A stretch of 64,000 nucleotides of DNA. It comes from Aquimarina longa SW024. Lineage in GTDB: Bacteria; Bacteroidota; Bacteroidia; Flavobacteriales; Flavobacteriaceae. The stretch is taken from the NCBI RefSeq assembly GCF_001401755.1, contig NZ_KQ474107.1:39650-103649 (forward strand), in the 5' to 3' direction. Under the pieces are notes generated by a model. It was not told the origin of the DNA, searched no databases, and worked only from the letters and a program-made list of their open reading frames with translations. A program made the position numbers and the translations under genes. Below, piece after piece: positions 35,326-44,486 of the stretch (position 1 is its first letter; every line of letters begins with the position of its first letter).

Positions 35326-35564
35326 GAAATTATATAGGCTAAAATCTATTTTTATCCTTTATGCTCAAAAAATGAATGAATTATTATAATATAGTCATTT
35401 TGGTTTTTTCTTTTATTAGTGGTATTTGTTGTCTTCTTATTAAGAACAATTATGTAATTTGATTATATGAAAAGAAAAAGTTGCTTACTGTTTGATGTTA
35501 TAAATATAATAGAGTGTGTATTTTTTTTTGTAAGTTGTAAGATATTTAGCCGACCTAAAAAAAT

Positions 35565-36302
35565 ATGTGTACAGTTACGTTAACCCCAACTCAAGGAAAT
35601 AATTTTATACTTACCTCTAATAGAGATGAGGCAGTAAATCGAAAAACTTTACCCCCTGAGTTTTATCAGGTAAATACAACCAGAATGTTATTCCCTAAAG
35701 ATGCAGTTGCAGGAGGAACTTGGATAGGAATTAGTGATAAAAACACAATGATTTGTTTGCTTAACGGGGGATTTGAAATTCATCAAAGGGCATCATCATA
35801 TAAGCAGAGTAGAGGAGTAGTAGTTAGAGATTTATTAGAAGCCCGCCATATAGAGAAGGCAATATTAACATACGATTGTAGGGGGATAGAGCCTTTTACA
35901 ATTATTGTTGCCAATTGGCAGTCTGATCTTATGTTATTTGAATTGATTTGGGACGGAAATCAAAAACATTTTAAACAGTTAGAAAAAGAAACACATATTT
36001 GGTCGTCTTCTACTTTATATACTAAAGAAATAAAAGAATTACGTAAAACATGGTTTACTACTTTTGAAAAACAAAATACATTAACTCCAGAAGTACTTTT
36101 GGATTTTCATAAAAATGCAGGAATAGGGGATAAAAATAAGGATTTACAAATAGATAGAGGTTCTTTGAAAACAAGAAGTATTACTCAAATTGTGAAAAAT
36201 GAGGAAGAACTTTCTATGCGATATGAAAACTTACAAAGTAAAAAGGTAAATACTGTTGTTTTTGAAGCTGAAACAGCTTCAGAAAAAGTGCCATTAAATT
36301 AA
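35565..36302 (+). CDS. NRDE (TANGO2-like) family protein
   Basis: This is a 245-residue protein. The family-defining NRDE appears as TSNRDEAVNRK near residues 19-29. The N-terminus MCTVTLTP places Cys2 where an N-terminal nucleophile would be after Met removal. GGTWIGIS and LNGGFEIH are also typical. The related eukaryotic TANGO2 is linked to heme and lipid handling, but its biochemistry is unsettled. It is followed after 7 bases by the permuted papain-like gene, so the two are almost certainly co-transcribed. Confidence 0.87.
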   Translation: MCTVTLTPTQGNNFILTSNRDEAVNRKTLPPEFYQVNTTRMLFPKDAVAGGTWIGISDKNTMICLLNGGFEIHQRASSYKQSRGVVVRDLLEARHIEKAILTYDCRGIEPFTIIVANWQSDLMLFELIWDGNQKHFKQLEKETHIWSSSTLYTKEIKELRKTWFTTFEKQNTLTPEVLLDFHKNAGIGDKNKDLQIDRGSLKTRSITQIVKNEEELSMRYENLQSKKVNTVVFEAETASEKVPLN

Positions 36303-36309
36303 ATTAAAA

Positions 36310-37302
36310 TTGAATTATACAGGTAAAATAATTTCACTTGCTTTTCCTGATACCTTTGTAAAACATTCTGATGAATCTTCGACCAAAATTCTTTTAGCTT
36401 TAGGTTTAGGAAAGCATAATTATATAAAAGCAGGGCATGCAGCATTTGTATTAATTGAAAATAAAACAGGTAAAGCAGAGTATTATGATTTTGGGAGGTA
36501 TATTACTCCACAAGGATATGGTAGGGTTAGAAGTGCAATTACTGATGTGGAATTAGAAATTCCTATCAAAGCTACCTTAACATCAGGAGGGAAACTAGAA
36601 AATACAGAAGATTTTTTGTTATGGTTAGAAGCAAATCCTCATAAGACACATGGTGATGGGCGTTTAGTAGCATCAGTATGTGATTATATTCATTATGAGA
36701 AGGCTAAAAACTTTGTGCTGTCTATTCAGAAACAAGGAAGTATACCATATAAAGCTTTTGGACGAGTTGGAAGTAATTGTTCTCGTATTGTTACTGATAC
36801 TATTTTGGCAAGTACAGATCGTGTTAGAATAAGGAGACCGTTATTACGTAATAAGTTATTTACTCCAAGTCCTTTAGGGAATGTCGAAAAAGCATCGTTT
36901 GATAATCCAATTTATCAGGTAGAAAAGGGAGAGTTAAAGATATATCCGGGATCGGTTTTTAAAGAAAACCTCACTAATTATTTTGATAAAAATATTCCTG
37001 AAATTAAAAAACAAGATGTTAGAAAGTTAAAAAAAAATATAACAAATTCTCATTTTCTTTCAGGTACGGGGAGTAGTGCATATTTTACATTACAAAAATC
37101 TTTAGAAGAAAATATATTCAAGATTACCAGATATACAGCGTGTGGAGAAGAGGATTTTAAAGGACTTTTTAAGGTAATGGATTATAGTTTTGATATCACA
37201 AAAGAGTATAGTTTTGTGTACGACTCTAATTGCCAATACTGTCATGTAGAGCAACATCAAAAAAAAATAAGATTCGAATTGGTAAAGCGAATTATTAGTT
37301 GA
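36310..37302 (+). CDS. Permuted papain-like (DUF6695-type) protein
   Basis: This is a 330-residue protein. The start is a TTG at 36310 (MNYTGKIISLAFPDTF); no in-frame ATG lies between it and the NRDE stop. His43 in KAGHAAFVLIENK comes before Cys157 in RVGSNCSRIVTD. That His-then-Cys order, with NCS in a helix, is typical of circularly permuted NlpC/P60 (YiiX/LRAT-like) thiol hydrolases. I assign it to DUF6695 from memory with moderate certainty. There is no signal peptide, so it is cytoplasmic. A C-x-x-C pair lies near the C-terminus (SNCQYCHVE). The reaction and substrate are unknown. Its last 8 bases overlap the convergent apaG stop. Confidence 0.72.
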   Translation: MNYTGKIISLAFPDTFVKHSDESSTKILLALGLGKHNYIKAGHAAFVLIENKTGKAEYYDFGRYITPQGYGRVRSAITDVELEIPIKATLTSGGKLENTEDFLLWLEANPHKTHGDGRLVASVCDYIHYEKAKNFVLSIQKQGSIPYKAFGRVGSNCSRIVTDTILASTDRVRIRRPLLRNKLFTPSPLGNVEKASFDNPIYQVEKGELKIYPGSVFKENLTNYFDKNIPEIKKQDVRKLKKNITNSHFLSGTGSSAYFTLQKSLEENIFKITRYTACGEEDFKGLFKVMDYSFDITKEYSFVYDSNCQYCHVEQHQKKIRFELVKRIIS

Positions 37303-37681
37303 GGGCAAAAGGGGTGCTTAGCTTAAAGTTAGGTATCGCTACTTGAAATTTACGAGTAGATGTAAAGTTAATCATGTTATAATGTCCTTTCATAGAACCA
37401 AAAGGAGAACTAAGCAAGCAACCACTAGTATACGTATGAGATTCTCCAGGTTTTAAAACAGGTTTCTTACCAATTACACCTTCTCCTTTTACAATTTCAG
37501 TATTATTTAAAGCATCTTTAATCTCCCAAAATCGAGAGGTAAGTTGCACAGAATCTTTACTTTGATTTTCTATAGTGATTTGATAGCCAAAGGCAAAATG
37601 AATCTTGTAGTTCTTGTAAAAAGTACCTTCAAAGGTGGTATCCACCGAAATTTTTATACCGCTAGTAATTTGCTGAACCAT
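37295..37681 (-). CDS. apaG: ApaG (CorD) family protein
   Basis: This 128-residue protein is a single fibronectin-III-like ApaG domain: FAFGYQITIENQS, VQLTSRFWEIKDA, GEGVIGKKPVLKPGESHTYTSG and GSMKGHYNMI. Mutants of the enteric homologue affect Co2+ and Mg2+ sensitivity and Ap4A-related phenotypes; the molecular role is unclear. It follows the DUF3667 gene by one base on the same strand, and its 3' end overlaps the convergent gene. Confidence 0.93.
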   Translation of the reverse strand: MVQQITSGIKISVDTTFEGTFYKNYKIHFAFGYQITIENQSKDSVQLTSRFWEIKDALNNTEIVKGEGVIGKKPVLKPGESHTYTSGCLLSSPFGSMKGHYNMINFTSTRKFQVAIPNFKLSTPFALN

Positions 37682-37682
37682 A

Positions 37683-38837
37683 TTAGACTATAAATATTGA
37701 ACCTATTATAGTTAATATAGACCCAATCCCCGCTAAGATAAAAAATAATATATTGATAACTAAAAATTTAACAATAGTTTTGCCTCTTCCTTGATTATAA
37801 AATTTTCGCATAGCCTTATATAGGTAGAATAAGAAAACAAGTATTGCAATCCCCAAAAAAGTATTAATGTTGGTGATTTTGGCGATCAAAATTGAAAAAC
37901 CTATTATGATAAAAAACATGGTTTGGATGTGAAATATGAATACAAGATGTTCCATATAATTAAAAGGTCTTCTAATGTATAAAAGCCAGATACTTAAAGC
38001 AAAAAAGGGAAGAAAAAAGAATATAATTAAAGGTAATTTATTAAATATAAATTTAAAAAATTCTTGCCCATAACTTTCTTCTATTGAGTTGGTTTTTAGG
38101 ACTCTGTGATAAATGTATTTATTGAGTTGATTTCTATCATGTTTTAATTCTGATAGAGCTCTATAAGTGGACTTTTCTTTTGTTTTATCATAATAATCGT
38201 CATACATAAGCCATAGTTTGAAGCTTCTTTTAAAGAAACTAATACTATCGATCTGTTTTTGGGAATAGTAAGTGACTTCTTTTAGGTTGATTGGAGTGTT
38301 ACTTAATAAAGGAAATTCCTCTATTTTAGAGATTCCTTCACTAATTTCTCTTTTGTTAGAATCTGAAATGCCTTTGGTTGCTAATATTTGATCATTGATT
38401 TTCTGCGTTAACGAATCATCCATTTTGATGTTTTCTTTGATTTCGTTAATAGCTTCTTTTCCGAAACTAGCTTTATCTTCAATTTCTGTTCTAAATCCAT
38501 CAAAATCAATAAACAAACCGTTAATAATAAAAAAGATGATAGAAACACTAAGATAAAACCGAAATGGGTTAGCATATTTTACTCTTTTACCCTGAATATA
38601 TTCTTTGGAAATTTTTCCAGGTTTAAAAAGTAACGCAATAATAGTGTGGCTTAAACGGGAATCATAAGAAAAGATACTGGCAAAAAACTCATTAAAAAAA
38701 TCTTTAAGCGATACTCTTTTATTGGTGTTAATTTGTCCACAGTGATGACAGTACCGATCAATAAGATCTAATGGTACACCACAGTTGAGGCATTCGTTTC
38801 CACGATACTCTTTTAAGAATCTTCCTGTTTCTTTCAT
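37683..38837 (-). CDS. DUF3667 membrane protein with N-terminal zinc ribbon
   Basis: This is a 384-residue protein. A zinc ribbon of two C-x-x-C pairs (CLNCGVP at 17-23 and CHHCGQI near 30-36) is followed by the DUF3667 signature (LKDFFNEFFASIFSYDSRLSHT and GKISKEYIQGKRVKYANPFRFYLS). Four to five hydrophobic helices follow, one near residues 95-110 and the rest in the C-terminal third (LPLIIFFFLPFFALSIWLL and onward). The long middle section is hydrophilic. Function unknown. It is linked to apaG by a 1-base gap. Confidence 0.85.
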   Translation of the reverse strand: MKETGRFLKEYRGNECLNCGVPLDLIDRYCHHCGQINTNKRVSLKDFFNEFFASIFSYDSRLSHTIIALLFKPGKISKEYIQGKRVKYANPFRFYLSVSIIFFIINGLFIDFDGFRTEIEDKASFGKEAINEIKENIKMDDSLTQKINDQILATKGISDSNKREISEGISKIEEFPLLSNTPINLKEVTYYSQKQIDSISFFKRSFKLWLMYDDYYDKTKEKSTYRALSELKHDRNQLNKYIYHRVLKTNSIEESYGQEFFKFIFNKLPLIIFFFLPFFALSIWLLYIRRPFNYMEHLVFIFHIQTMFFIIIGFSILIAKITNINTFLGIAILVFLFYLYKAMRKFYNQGRGKTIVKFLVINILFFILAGIGSILTIIGSIFIV

Positions 38838-38920
38838 TATTTATGACTGATAGTTTTCTTGTAATGCCAAAAGTAACAGTATTTTGTTATAATTTGAGAA
38901 GTGATATAGTAGTATTCTTT

Positions 38921-40186
38921 CTAATTAGTGATAGTAGAAGAATTACTAGTTCCTTTTCCTATGACTCTATCGTAGCGAGCTCCAGGGGCTCTATAATATG
39001 GTATAACAGTGTATTTATTTTCGGTTTCATCAAAATTACCACTAATAAAACCAGGGTCTATAGATCCGTTAGGTTTTAGAAGGATATATTTGTAGTTATA
39101 AAACCCTTGTTTAAAGAGTCTTTTGTTATAATATATTCCTTTTTCTTTATTATATTGAAGGCGAGTAGATGTATCTAATGTGTAATTGTTAAAGTTGCCA
39201 TAAATATGGATTTCTCCACCTTCTAGAGGGGTGTAGCATTCTAATGAAAAATGCATCCACACATAATCAGCTTCAATATTATTATTTTCGGCATCTAGAT
39301 TACGAATAACAAAATTTCCATTGATATCGGGGTTGTAGGTGTATCTGCGATTAGCTCTAACAATATTAGTATATAAATAATTGTGATAAATTTCTTTTAA
39401 TTCAATTCCTCGTATACTGATATTTGAGGCTCTAACATCTTTACTGTCAAAAAATAGAAATTCATTTCCACCCCAGAAGCTAGATTCCTTATCATACTTG
39501 TAAATTAAGCTATTAGCAATAGTAAATTGAGGAACTAAATTGGTAATAGCATTTTTTATATCATTGTTTTGCATTACCAAAGTTTTTATGGTCTTTTGAG
39601 GATTTCTTAGGAGTTTATTAGGAGAGTTTATTTCGAACTGAACAGCTTGTTTGGTATTTATATGTTTTAAATCTCTCGATCTTTTTATAGCTACTTTAAC
39701 AGTGGTAAGCGGTTCATATACGATAAATTTTCTTAGACATACAACTTCATCATCATCATTATAAATTTCAATTGTATAATTACCACTCACTTTTAGTCTT
39801 CTAGTATCGTCATTAGGAATACTTAAATTATAATGGCTATACATTTGTAAGGTGTTAAAAGAATTTTCATATGTTACAATTCTAATTCCATCAAAACCAT
39901 CTAGGTACTCATTTTTATATAAAGAAGAAGGGCTCCAATCAAAATTATGATGATGTATTCTGTAGTAATAATCAGATTCATCACCATTAATATCATCAAA
40001 TGTGATCTTGAAAGGATCTCCTAATTGAAGTATAGGAATACCCGAAAATTTTTCATTTGTAATAAATTGAATTGTTCTAATATGATCAGCAGTTTCATTA
40101 TTGATAGTAACAGATTGTGCAAAAAATACCTGCGATATCAGCCCTAATATAAAAATGCACCAATATTGTTTAAGTTTTTGTGGCAT
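38921..40186 (-). CDS. T9SS plug protein (DUF5103)
   Basis: This is a 421-residue exported protein. I start it at 40186 (MPQKLKQYWCIFILGLISQVFFAQ, a signal peptide ending in FFAQ); the open frame reaches 11 codons further. The beta-rich body includes YYRIHHHNFDWSPSSLYKNEY, SGNYTIEIYNDDDE and the C-terminal GNFNNYTLD, typical of DUF5103. A protein of this family plugs the SprA translocon of the type IX secretion system when it is idle. It starts a leftward unit with DUF3667 and apaG and is divergent from nqrA. Confidence 0.83.
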   Translation of the reverse strand: MPQKLKQYWCIFILGLISQVFFAQSVTINNETADHIRTIQFITNEKFSGIPILQLGDPFKITFDDINGDESDYYYRIHHHNFDWSPSSLYKNEYLDGFDGIRIVTYENSFNTLQMYSHYNLSIPNDDTRRLKVSGNYTIEIYNDDDEVVCLRKFIVYEPLTTVKVAIKRSRDLKHINTKQAVQFEINSPNKLLRNPQKTIKTLVMQNNDIKNAITNLVPQFTIANSLIYKYDKESSFWGGNEFLFFDSKDVRASNISIRGIELKEIYHNYLYTNIVRANRRYTYNPDINGNFVIRNLDAENNNIEADYVWMHFSLECYTPLEGGEIHIYGNFNNYTLDTSTRLQYNKEKGIYYNKRLFKQGFYNYKYILLKPNGSIDPGFISGNFDETENKYTVIPYYRAPGARYDRVIGKGTSNSSTITN

Positions 40187-40331
40187 TATATGAGAAATTA
40201 TAGCTGTAAATATAAACAAAAAGTATGCCTAAAGTATTAAAGTTGTTTGCTGAATTAGAATATTATTATTTAGAAACATTATAAATAAAATCTTATAGTA
40301 GAACCTGCTTTCACTTACGTGTTTTAATTAT

Positions 40332-40339
40332 TAAATTTG
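40332..40339 (+). promoter_or_regulatory. -7 box (TAAATTTG) for the nqr operon
   Basis: This exact TAnnTTTG match lies 36 bases before the nqrA ATG. The -33 region shows no TTTG at standard spacing, so the box may be helped by an activator. Confidence 0.5.
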
Positions 40340-40375
40340 CACGATTTTTTTAGTTAATTAACATAGACTACAAAT

Positions 40376-41731
40376 ATGTCAAAAGACATTCGTATCAGAA
40401 AAGGCTTGGACATTAAACTTGTTGGAGAAGCAGAGAAGATTACTGCAGATGCTACCAGAAGTAATGTTTACGCAATTAAGCCTGAGGATTTTCACGGTAT
40501 AGTACCGAAAGTAATCGCTAAACAAGGTACAGAAGTTAAAGCAGGTGATCCGCTTTTTCATTCCAAATCTAATGAAAACATGCTGTTTCCTTCTCCAGTA
40601 AGTGGAGAAATAATAGAGATTGTGCGTGGTGCTAAGAGAAAGATCTTAGCTTTCAAAATCCTTGGAGATAAAGAGCAAAAATATACAGAGTTTGGTGTAA
40701 AGGACGTGAATTCTATGAGTGGAGATGATGTAAAAACTCATCTTTTGGCATCAGGTTGCTGGCCTTTTATAAAACAACGCCCTTATGATATAATCGCTAA
40801 TCCTGATAAAGCTCCAAAAGCGATCTTTATTTCAGGGTATACAACAGCTCCTTTGGCTGCTGATAGTGATTATATATTGCAAGGAAAAGAAAAAGAACTT
40901 CAGACAGCTGTTACTGCTTTAAGTAAGCTAACAGAGGGAGAAGTCCATATTTCAGTAGGTAAAAAAGGAAGTTCACCGCTGAAAGGGTTAAACAATGTTA
41001 CAACACACACTATTTCAGGACCTCATCCAGCAGGAAATGTAAGTGTGCAAATTGCAAAAGTAGATCCTATTAATAAAGGAGAAGTAGTTTGGACAGTACA
41101 CCCACAAGATCTGGTTATTATAGGAGAATTGTTATTGACAGGTAGATTTAATGCAGAAAGAGTAATTGCATTAGCAGGTTCTTCAGTTAAAACTCCAAAA
41201 TATTATAAAACCATAATAGGAACAGAGGTGTCATCTGTTATCTACAATTCGGGAGTGCATGATGAAGGTAATATAAGAGTGATCAGTGGAGATGTGCTTA
41301 CTGGAGAGAATGTAAAACCAGATGGTTATTTAGGATATTATCATAATAGTATAACGGTCATTCCTGAAGGAGAAGATTATGAGTTTTTTGGTTGGAATAA
41401 GCCTGTTTTTAATAAGATTTCCCCTTCTAGAGCACTTACATTTTCATGGTTGTTCCCTAATAAGAAATATGACCTTAATACCAATACAAATGGAGAACAT
41501 AGAGCTTTTGTAGTTACAGGGAGTTATGAAAATGTATTTCCTTTTGATATTTACCCATTACAATTGCTTAAAGCGTGTGTGGTAAATGATTTAGATGCGA
41601 TGGAGCAGTTAGGAATGTATGAGGTGGCTCCAGAAGATTTTGCTCTTACAGAGTTTATTTGTGTCTCTAAACAACCACATCAAAATATTATAAGAGAAGG
41701 GTTAGACCTAATGTTAAAAGAAATAGGATAG
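40376..41731 (+). CDS. nqrA: Na+-translocating NADH:quinone reductase subunit A
   Basis: This 451-residue peripheral cytoplasmic subunit of the sodium-pumping respiratory complex has RnfC/NqrA-type organisation: a barrel-sandwich N-terminal part (RIRKGLDIKLVGEAE, PLFHSKSNENMLFPSPVSG), a Rossmann-like middle (ISVGKKGSSPLKG) and a C-terminal SLBB-like region (RALTFSWLFPNKKYDLNTN). It starts the six-gene nqr operon and is 4 bases from nqrB. Confidence 0.95.
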   Translation: MSKDIRIRKGLDIKLVGEAEKITADATRSNVYAIKPEDFHGIVPKVIAKQGTEVKAGDPLFHSKSNENMLFPSPVSGEIIEIVRGAKRKILAFKILGDKEQKYTEFGVKDVNSMSGDDVKTHLLASGCWPFIKQRPYDIIANPDKAPKAIFISGYTTAPLAADSDYILQGKEKELQTAVTALSKLTEGEVHISVGKKGSSPLKGLNNVTTHTISGPHPAGNVSVQIAKVDPINKGEVVWTVHPQDLVIIGELLLTGRFNAERVIALAGSSVKTPKYYKTIIGTEVSSVIYNSGVHDEGNIRVISGDVLTGENVKPDGYLGYYHNSITVIPEGEDYEFFGWNKPVFNKISPSRALTFSWLFPNKKYDLNTNTNGEHRAFVVTGSYENVFPFDIYPLQLLKACVVNDLDAMEQLGMYEVAPEDFALTEFICVSKQPHQNIIREGLDLMLKEIG

Positions 41732-41735
41732 TGCT

Positions 41736-42962
41736 ATGGGATTAAAAGATAAATTACATAAACTAAAACTTAAGTATAAAGACAAAAAAATGGCTCCTGC
41801 ATTTAATGCAATCCATACGTTTTTGTATTTACCTAATGAAATTACACATTCTGGAGCTCATGTTCGTGCTGCAGATGATTTAAAGCGTACTATGAATACT
41901 GTAATCATGGCTTTAATACCGTGTTTAGTATTCGGAATGTTTAATGCTGGATATCAGCATCATTTAGCAGCAGGAGAAATAGAGGCAGTAACTAGTGGGT
42001 TTTTTAGTGGAGAGTTCTGGACTTGGAACAATTTTACTGTAGGACTATGGAAAGTACTACCGCTGGTTGTTATTTCTTATGGAGTAGGACTTGCTGTAGA
42101 AGTTTTATTTGCAGTGATTAAAAAACATGAAGTAGAAGAGGGGTATTTAGTAACAGGAATGTTAGTTCCATTGATTGTACCAATTGACACTCCATTGTGG
42201 ATGTTAGCCGTTGCAGTTATTTTTGGAGTAGTAATAGGTAAAGAAGTGTTTGGAGGAACAGGGATGAATATCCTAAACCCAGCATTAACGATAAGAGCGT
42301 TTTTATTCTTTGCATATCCAACTTGGATGTCTGGAGATAAAGTATGGGTACATGGTGCTGTAGAAAGAGCAAATGAAATAGCTGGTGGAGCAAAATTAGA
42401 TGCTATCTCAGGAGAAACCGTTTTAGGAAGTTTGGCACAAGGCAAAGAGCTTTCGTATTCTGCCTCAGATATGTTCCTAGGATTTATACCTGGTTCTGTT
42501 GGAGAAACTTCTGCTGTTTTAATTTTATTGGCAGGATTATTCTTGATTTTTACAAAAATCGGAAGTTGGAGAATTATGCTGAGTGGCGTATTAGGAGCTT
42601 TAGCAATGGGATTAATTTTTAATGGAATCGTAAGTGCAGATTGGATTAGTGAGAGTAGTAAGTTTTATAGTTTGATGAGTACTGAGTTTTGGCATCATCT
42701 AATTATAGGAGGATTTGCTTTTGGAATAGTATTTATGGCTACTGATCCTGTAACAGCTTCACAAACCAACAAAGGAAAATGGATTTATGGGTTTTTAATC
42801 GGATTTATATCAATACTAATTAGAGTATTTAATCCAGCTTATCCAGAAGGAGTAATGTTAGCAATTCTATTAATGAATGTATTTGCTCCAACTATTGATC
42901 ACTATGTGGTTCAAGGAAATATCAAGAAAAGAATGAAACGTTTAAAACTAAAAACGGCTTAA
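41736..42962 (+). CDS. nqrB: Na+-translocating NADH:quinone reductase subunit B
   Basis: This 408-residue membrane subunit carries riboflavin and a covalent FMN and shapes the Na+ path. It has about nine to ten helices (GLWKVLPLVVISYGVGLAVEV, PLWMLAVAVIFGVVIG and others), with VFGGTGMNILNPALTIRAF and GFIPGSVGETSAV conserved. The predicted FMN-bearing residue is Thr228 in KLDAISGETVLG; the ApbE consensus has Ala before the Thr, and here it is Glu227. The N-terminal 25 residues are basic and cytoplasmic. Confidence 0.95.
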   Translation: MGLKDKLHKLKLKYKDKKMAPAFNAIHTFLYLPNEITHSGAHVRAADDLKRTMNTVIMALIPCLVFGMFNAGYQHHLAAGEIEAVTSGFFSGEFWTWNNFTVGLWKVLPLVVISYGVGLAVEVLFAVIKKHEVEEGYLVTGMLVPLIVPIDTPLWMLAVAVIFGVVIGKEVFGGTGMNILNPALTIRAFLFFAYPTWMSGDKVWVHGAVERANEIAGGAKLDAISGETVLGSLAQGKELSYSASDMFLGFIPGSVGETSAVLILLAGLFLIFTKIGSWRIMLSGVLGALAMGLIFNGIVSADWISESSKFYSLMSTEFWHHLIIGGFAFGIVFMATDPVTASQTNKGKWIYGFLIGFISILIRVFNPAYPEGVMLAILLMNVFAPTIDHYVVQGNIKKRMKRLKLKTA

Positions 42963-42964
42963 TC

Positions 42965-43720
42965 ATGGCGATGAATACAGATAAAAACTCATATACAATC
43001 ATATTTGCTATTGCAATGGTAGTTGTGGTTGGATCATTGTTGGCATTTACAGCATCTTCATTGAAAGGTAGAATAGATGCAAACAAGCGTACAGAAAAGC
43101 AACAAAATATTTTGTTTGCAATGGGAATTAGTGATACAGAAGATCCTAATGAATTTGTACCTGCAGAGAAAGCTCAGGAATTATTTGATAAGTATGTTGG
43201 TGATGAGCAATATATTATTATTGGTAGTACAGCTAAGAAATCTAATAACGCTTTTAGTATCGAAGTAAAGAAGGAAAATGATAAGGTAAAGCAAGATGAT
43301 AACTACGAAAGAAAAATGCCTTTGTTTATTGGTAAAAAAGAAGGAGAAGAATTCTATATTGTACCTATGAGAGGTAATGGACTTTGGGATGCAATCTGGG
43401 GTTATGTTTCTTTAGACAAAGAATTTAAGACTGTAAAGGGAGCATTTTTTGATCATAAAGGAGAAACTCCAGGGTTGGGAGCAAATATCAAAGAAGCGTA
43501 TTTTAGAGATGATTTTATTGGAGAAAACATTTTAGATGCTTCAGGGAATTATAAAGGAATTACAGTTAAGAAAGGTAATGCAGATCCTAAAAACGTAGAT
43601 AAGAGTGATAATGAAGTAGATGCTATGGCTGGTGCAACAATAACAGGTGATGGTGTTACTGCGATGATAAAGAAAGGGATAAAAATGTATCAACCTTATT
43701 TTGAAACTTTAAAAAAATAA
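42965..43720 (+). CDS. nqrC: Na+-translocating NADH:quinone reductase subunit C
   Basis: This 251-residue protein has one N-terminal transmembrane helix (TIIFAIAMVVVVGSLLAFTAS) and a periplasmic FMN-binding domain. The covalent FMN site is Thr225 in VDAMAGATITGDG, a textbook ApbE flavinylation motif. Upstream is GLGANIKEAYFRDDF, typical of the family. It relays electrons between NqrB and NqrD/E chemistry. Confidence 0.95.
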   Translation: MAMNTDKNSYTIIFAIAMVVVVGSLLAFTASSLKGRIDANKRTEKQQNILFAMGISDTEDPNEFVPAEKAQELFDKYVGDEQYIIIGSTAKKSNNAFSIEVKKENDKVKQDDNYERKMPLFIGKKEGEEFYIVPMRGNGLWDAIWGYVSLDKEFKTVKGAFFDHKGETPGLGANIKEAYFRDDFIGENILDASGNYKGITVKKGNADPKNVDKSDNEVDAMAGATITGDGVTAMIKKGIKMYQPYFETLKK

Positions 43721-43723
43721 CAA

Positions 43724-44416
43724 ATGGCTGAAGTAACAGAAGAAAAAGTAAAAGCAAAAGAGCCTAAAGAACCATTGTTTTCTAAGAAAAACAAGAAACT
43801 ACTTACCGACCCTCTTGCTGATAATAACCCAATTACTATTCAAGTATTAGGAATATGTTCTGCTTTAGCAATCACTGCTCAGTTAAAGCCTTCCATAGTG
43901 ATGGCTATCTCAGTAATTTTTGTTTTAGGGATAGGAAATGTAGTCATCTCTTTAATGAGAAACATCATACCTTCTAAAATTAGAATTATTGTTCAGCTTG
44001 TAGTAGTTGCAGCTTTGGTAATTATAGTTGACCAAGTGCTAAAAGCTTTTGCATACACGTTAAGTAAAGAACTTTCAGTATTCATAGGTTTGATCATTAC
44101 GAACTGTATTATTATGGGACGTTTTGAAGCTTTTGCATTAGGTAACGGTCCTTGGAAATCTTTTCTTGATGGAGTAGGAAATGCAGCTGGATATGGAGTG
44201 CTATTAGTTGTGGTAGCTTTCTTTAGAGAATTACTAGGCTCAGGAACACTATTTGGAGCTAAGGTATTAGGAGATCCTATTGATAAAACAGGGTTGTATG
44301 CTTTAGGTTATGAAAATAATGGTTTTATGGTATTAGCACCAATGGCACTGATTACTGTAGGAATAATTATTTGGATTCAAAGAAGTAAAAATAAAGCATT
44401 AATCGAAGATCACTAG
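43724..44416 (+). CDS. nqrD: Na+-translocating NADH:quinone reductase subunit D
   Basis: This 230-residue protein has six transmembrane helices. Cys45 (VLGICSALAIT) and Cys128 (IITNCIIMGRFEA) correspond to the pair that, with two cysteines of NqrE, holds the intramembrane [2Fe-2S] cluster. It has a charged N-terminal extension of about 20 residues (EEKVKAKEPKEP) relative to the minimal family length. Confidence 0.95.
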   Translation: MAEVTEEKVKAKEPKEPLFSKKNKKLLTDPLADNNPITIQVLGICSALAITAQLKPSIVMAISVIFVLGIGNVVISLMRNIIPSKIRIIVQLVVVAALVIIVDQVLKAFAYTLSKELSVFIGLIITNCIIMGRFEAFALGNGPWKSFLDGVGNAAGYGVLLVVVAFFRELLGSGTLFGAKVLGDPIDKTGLYALGYENNGFMVLAPMALITVGIIIWIQRSKNKALIEDH

Positions 44417-44443
44417 AATGTGAGAGTTCAGAATTGCAATTAC

Positions 44444-44459
44444 TGATTCGTTAGAATCA
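44444..44459 (+). other. Small hairpin between nqrD and nqrE
   Basis: TGATTC pairs with GAATCA across a GTTA loop, in the only large gap (70 bases) inside the nqr operon. There is no T-tract, so it is not a terminator. It could affect RNA stability or the D/E translation ratio. Confidence 0.35.
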
Positions 44460-44486
44460 CTAATAGCAGTTAAAAACCGATAAAAA

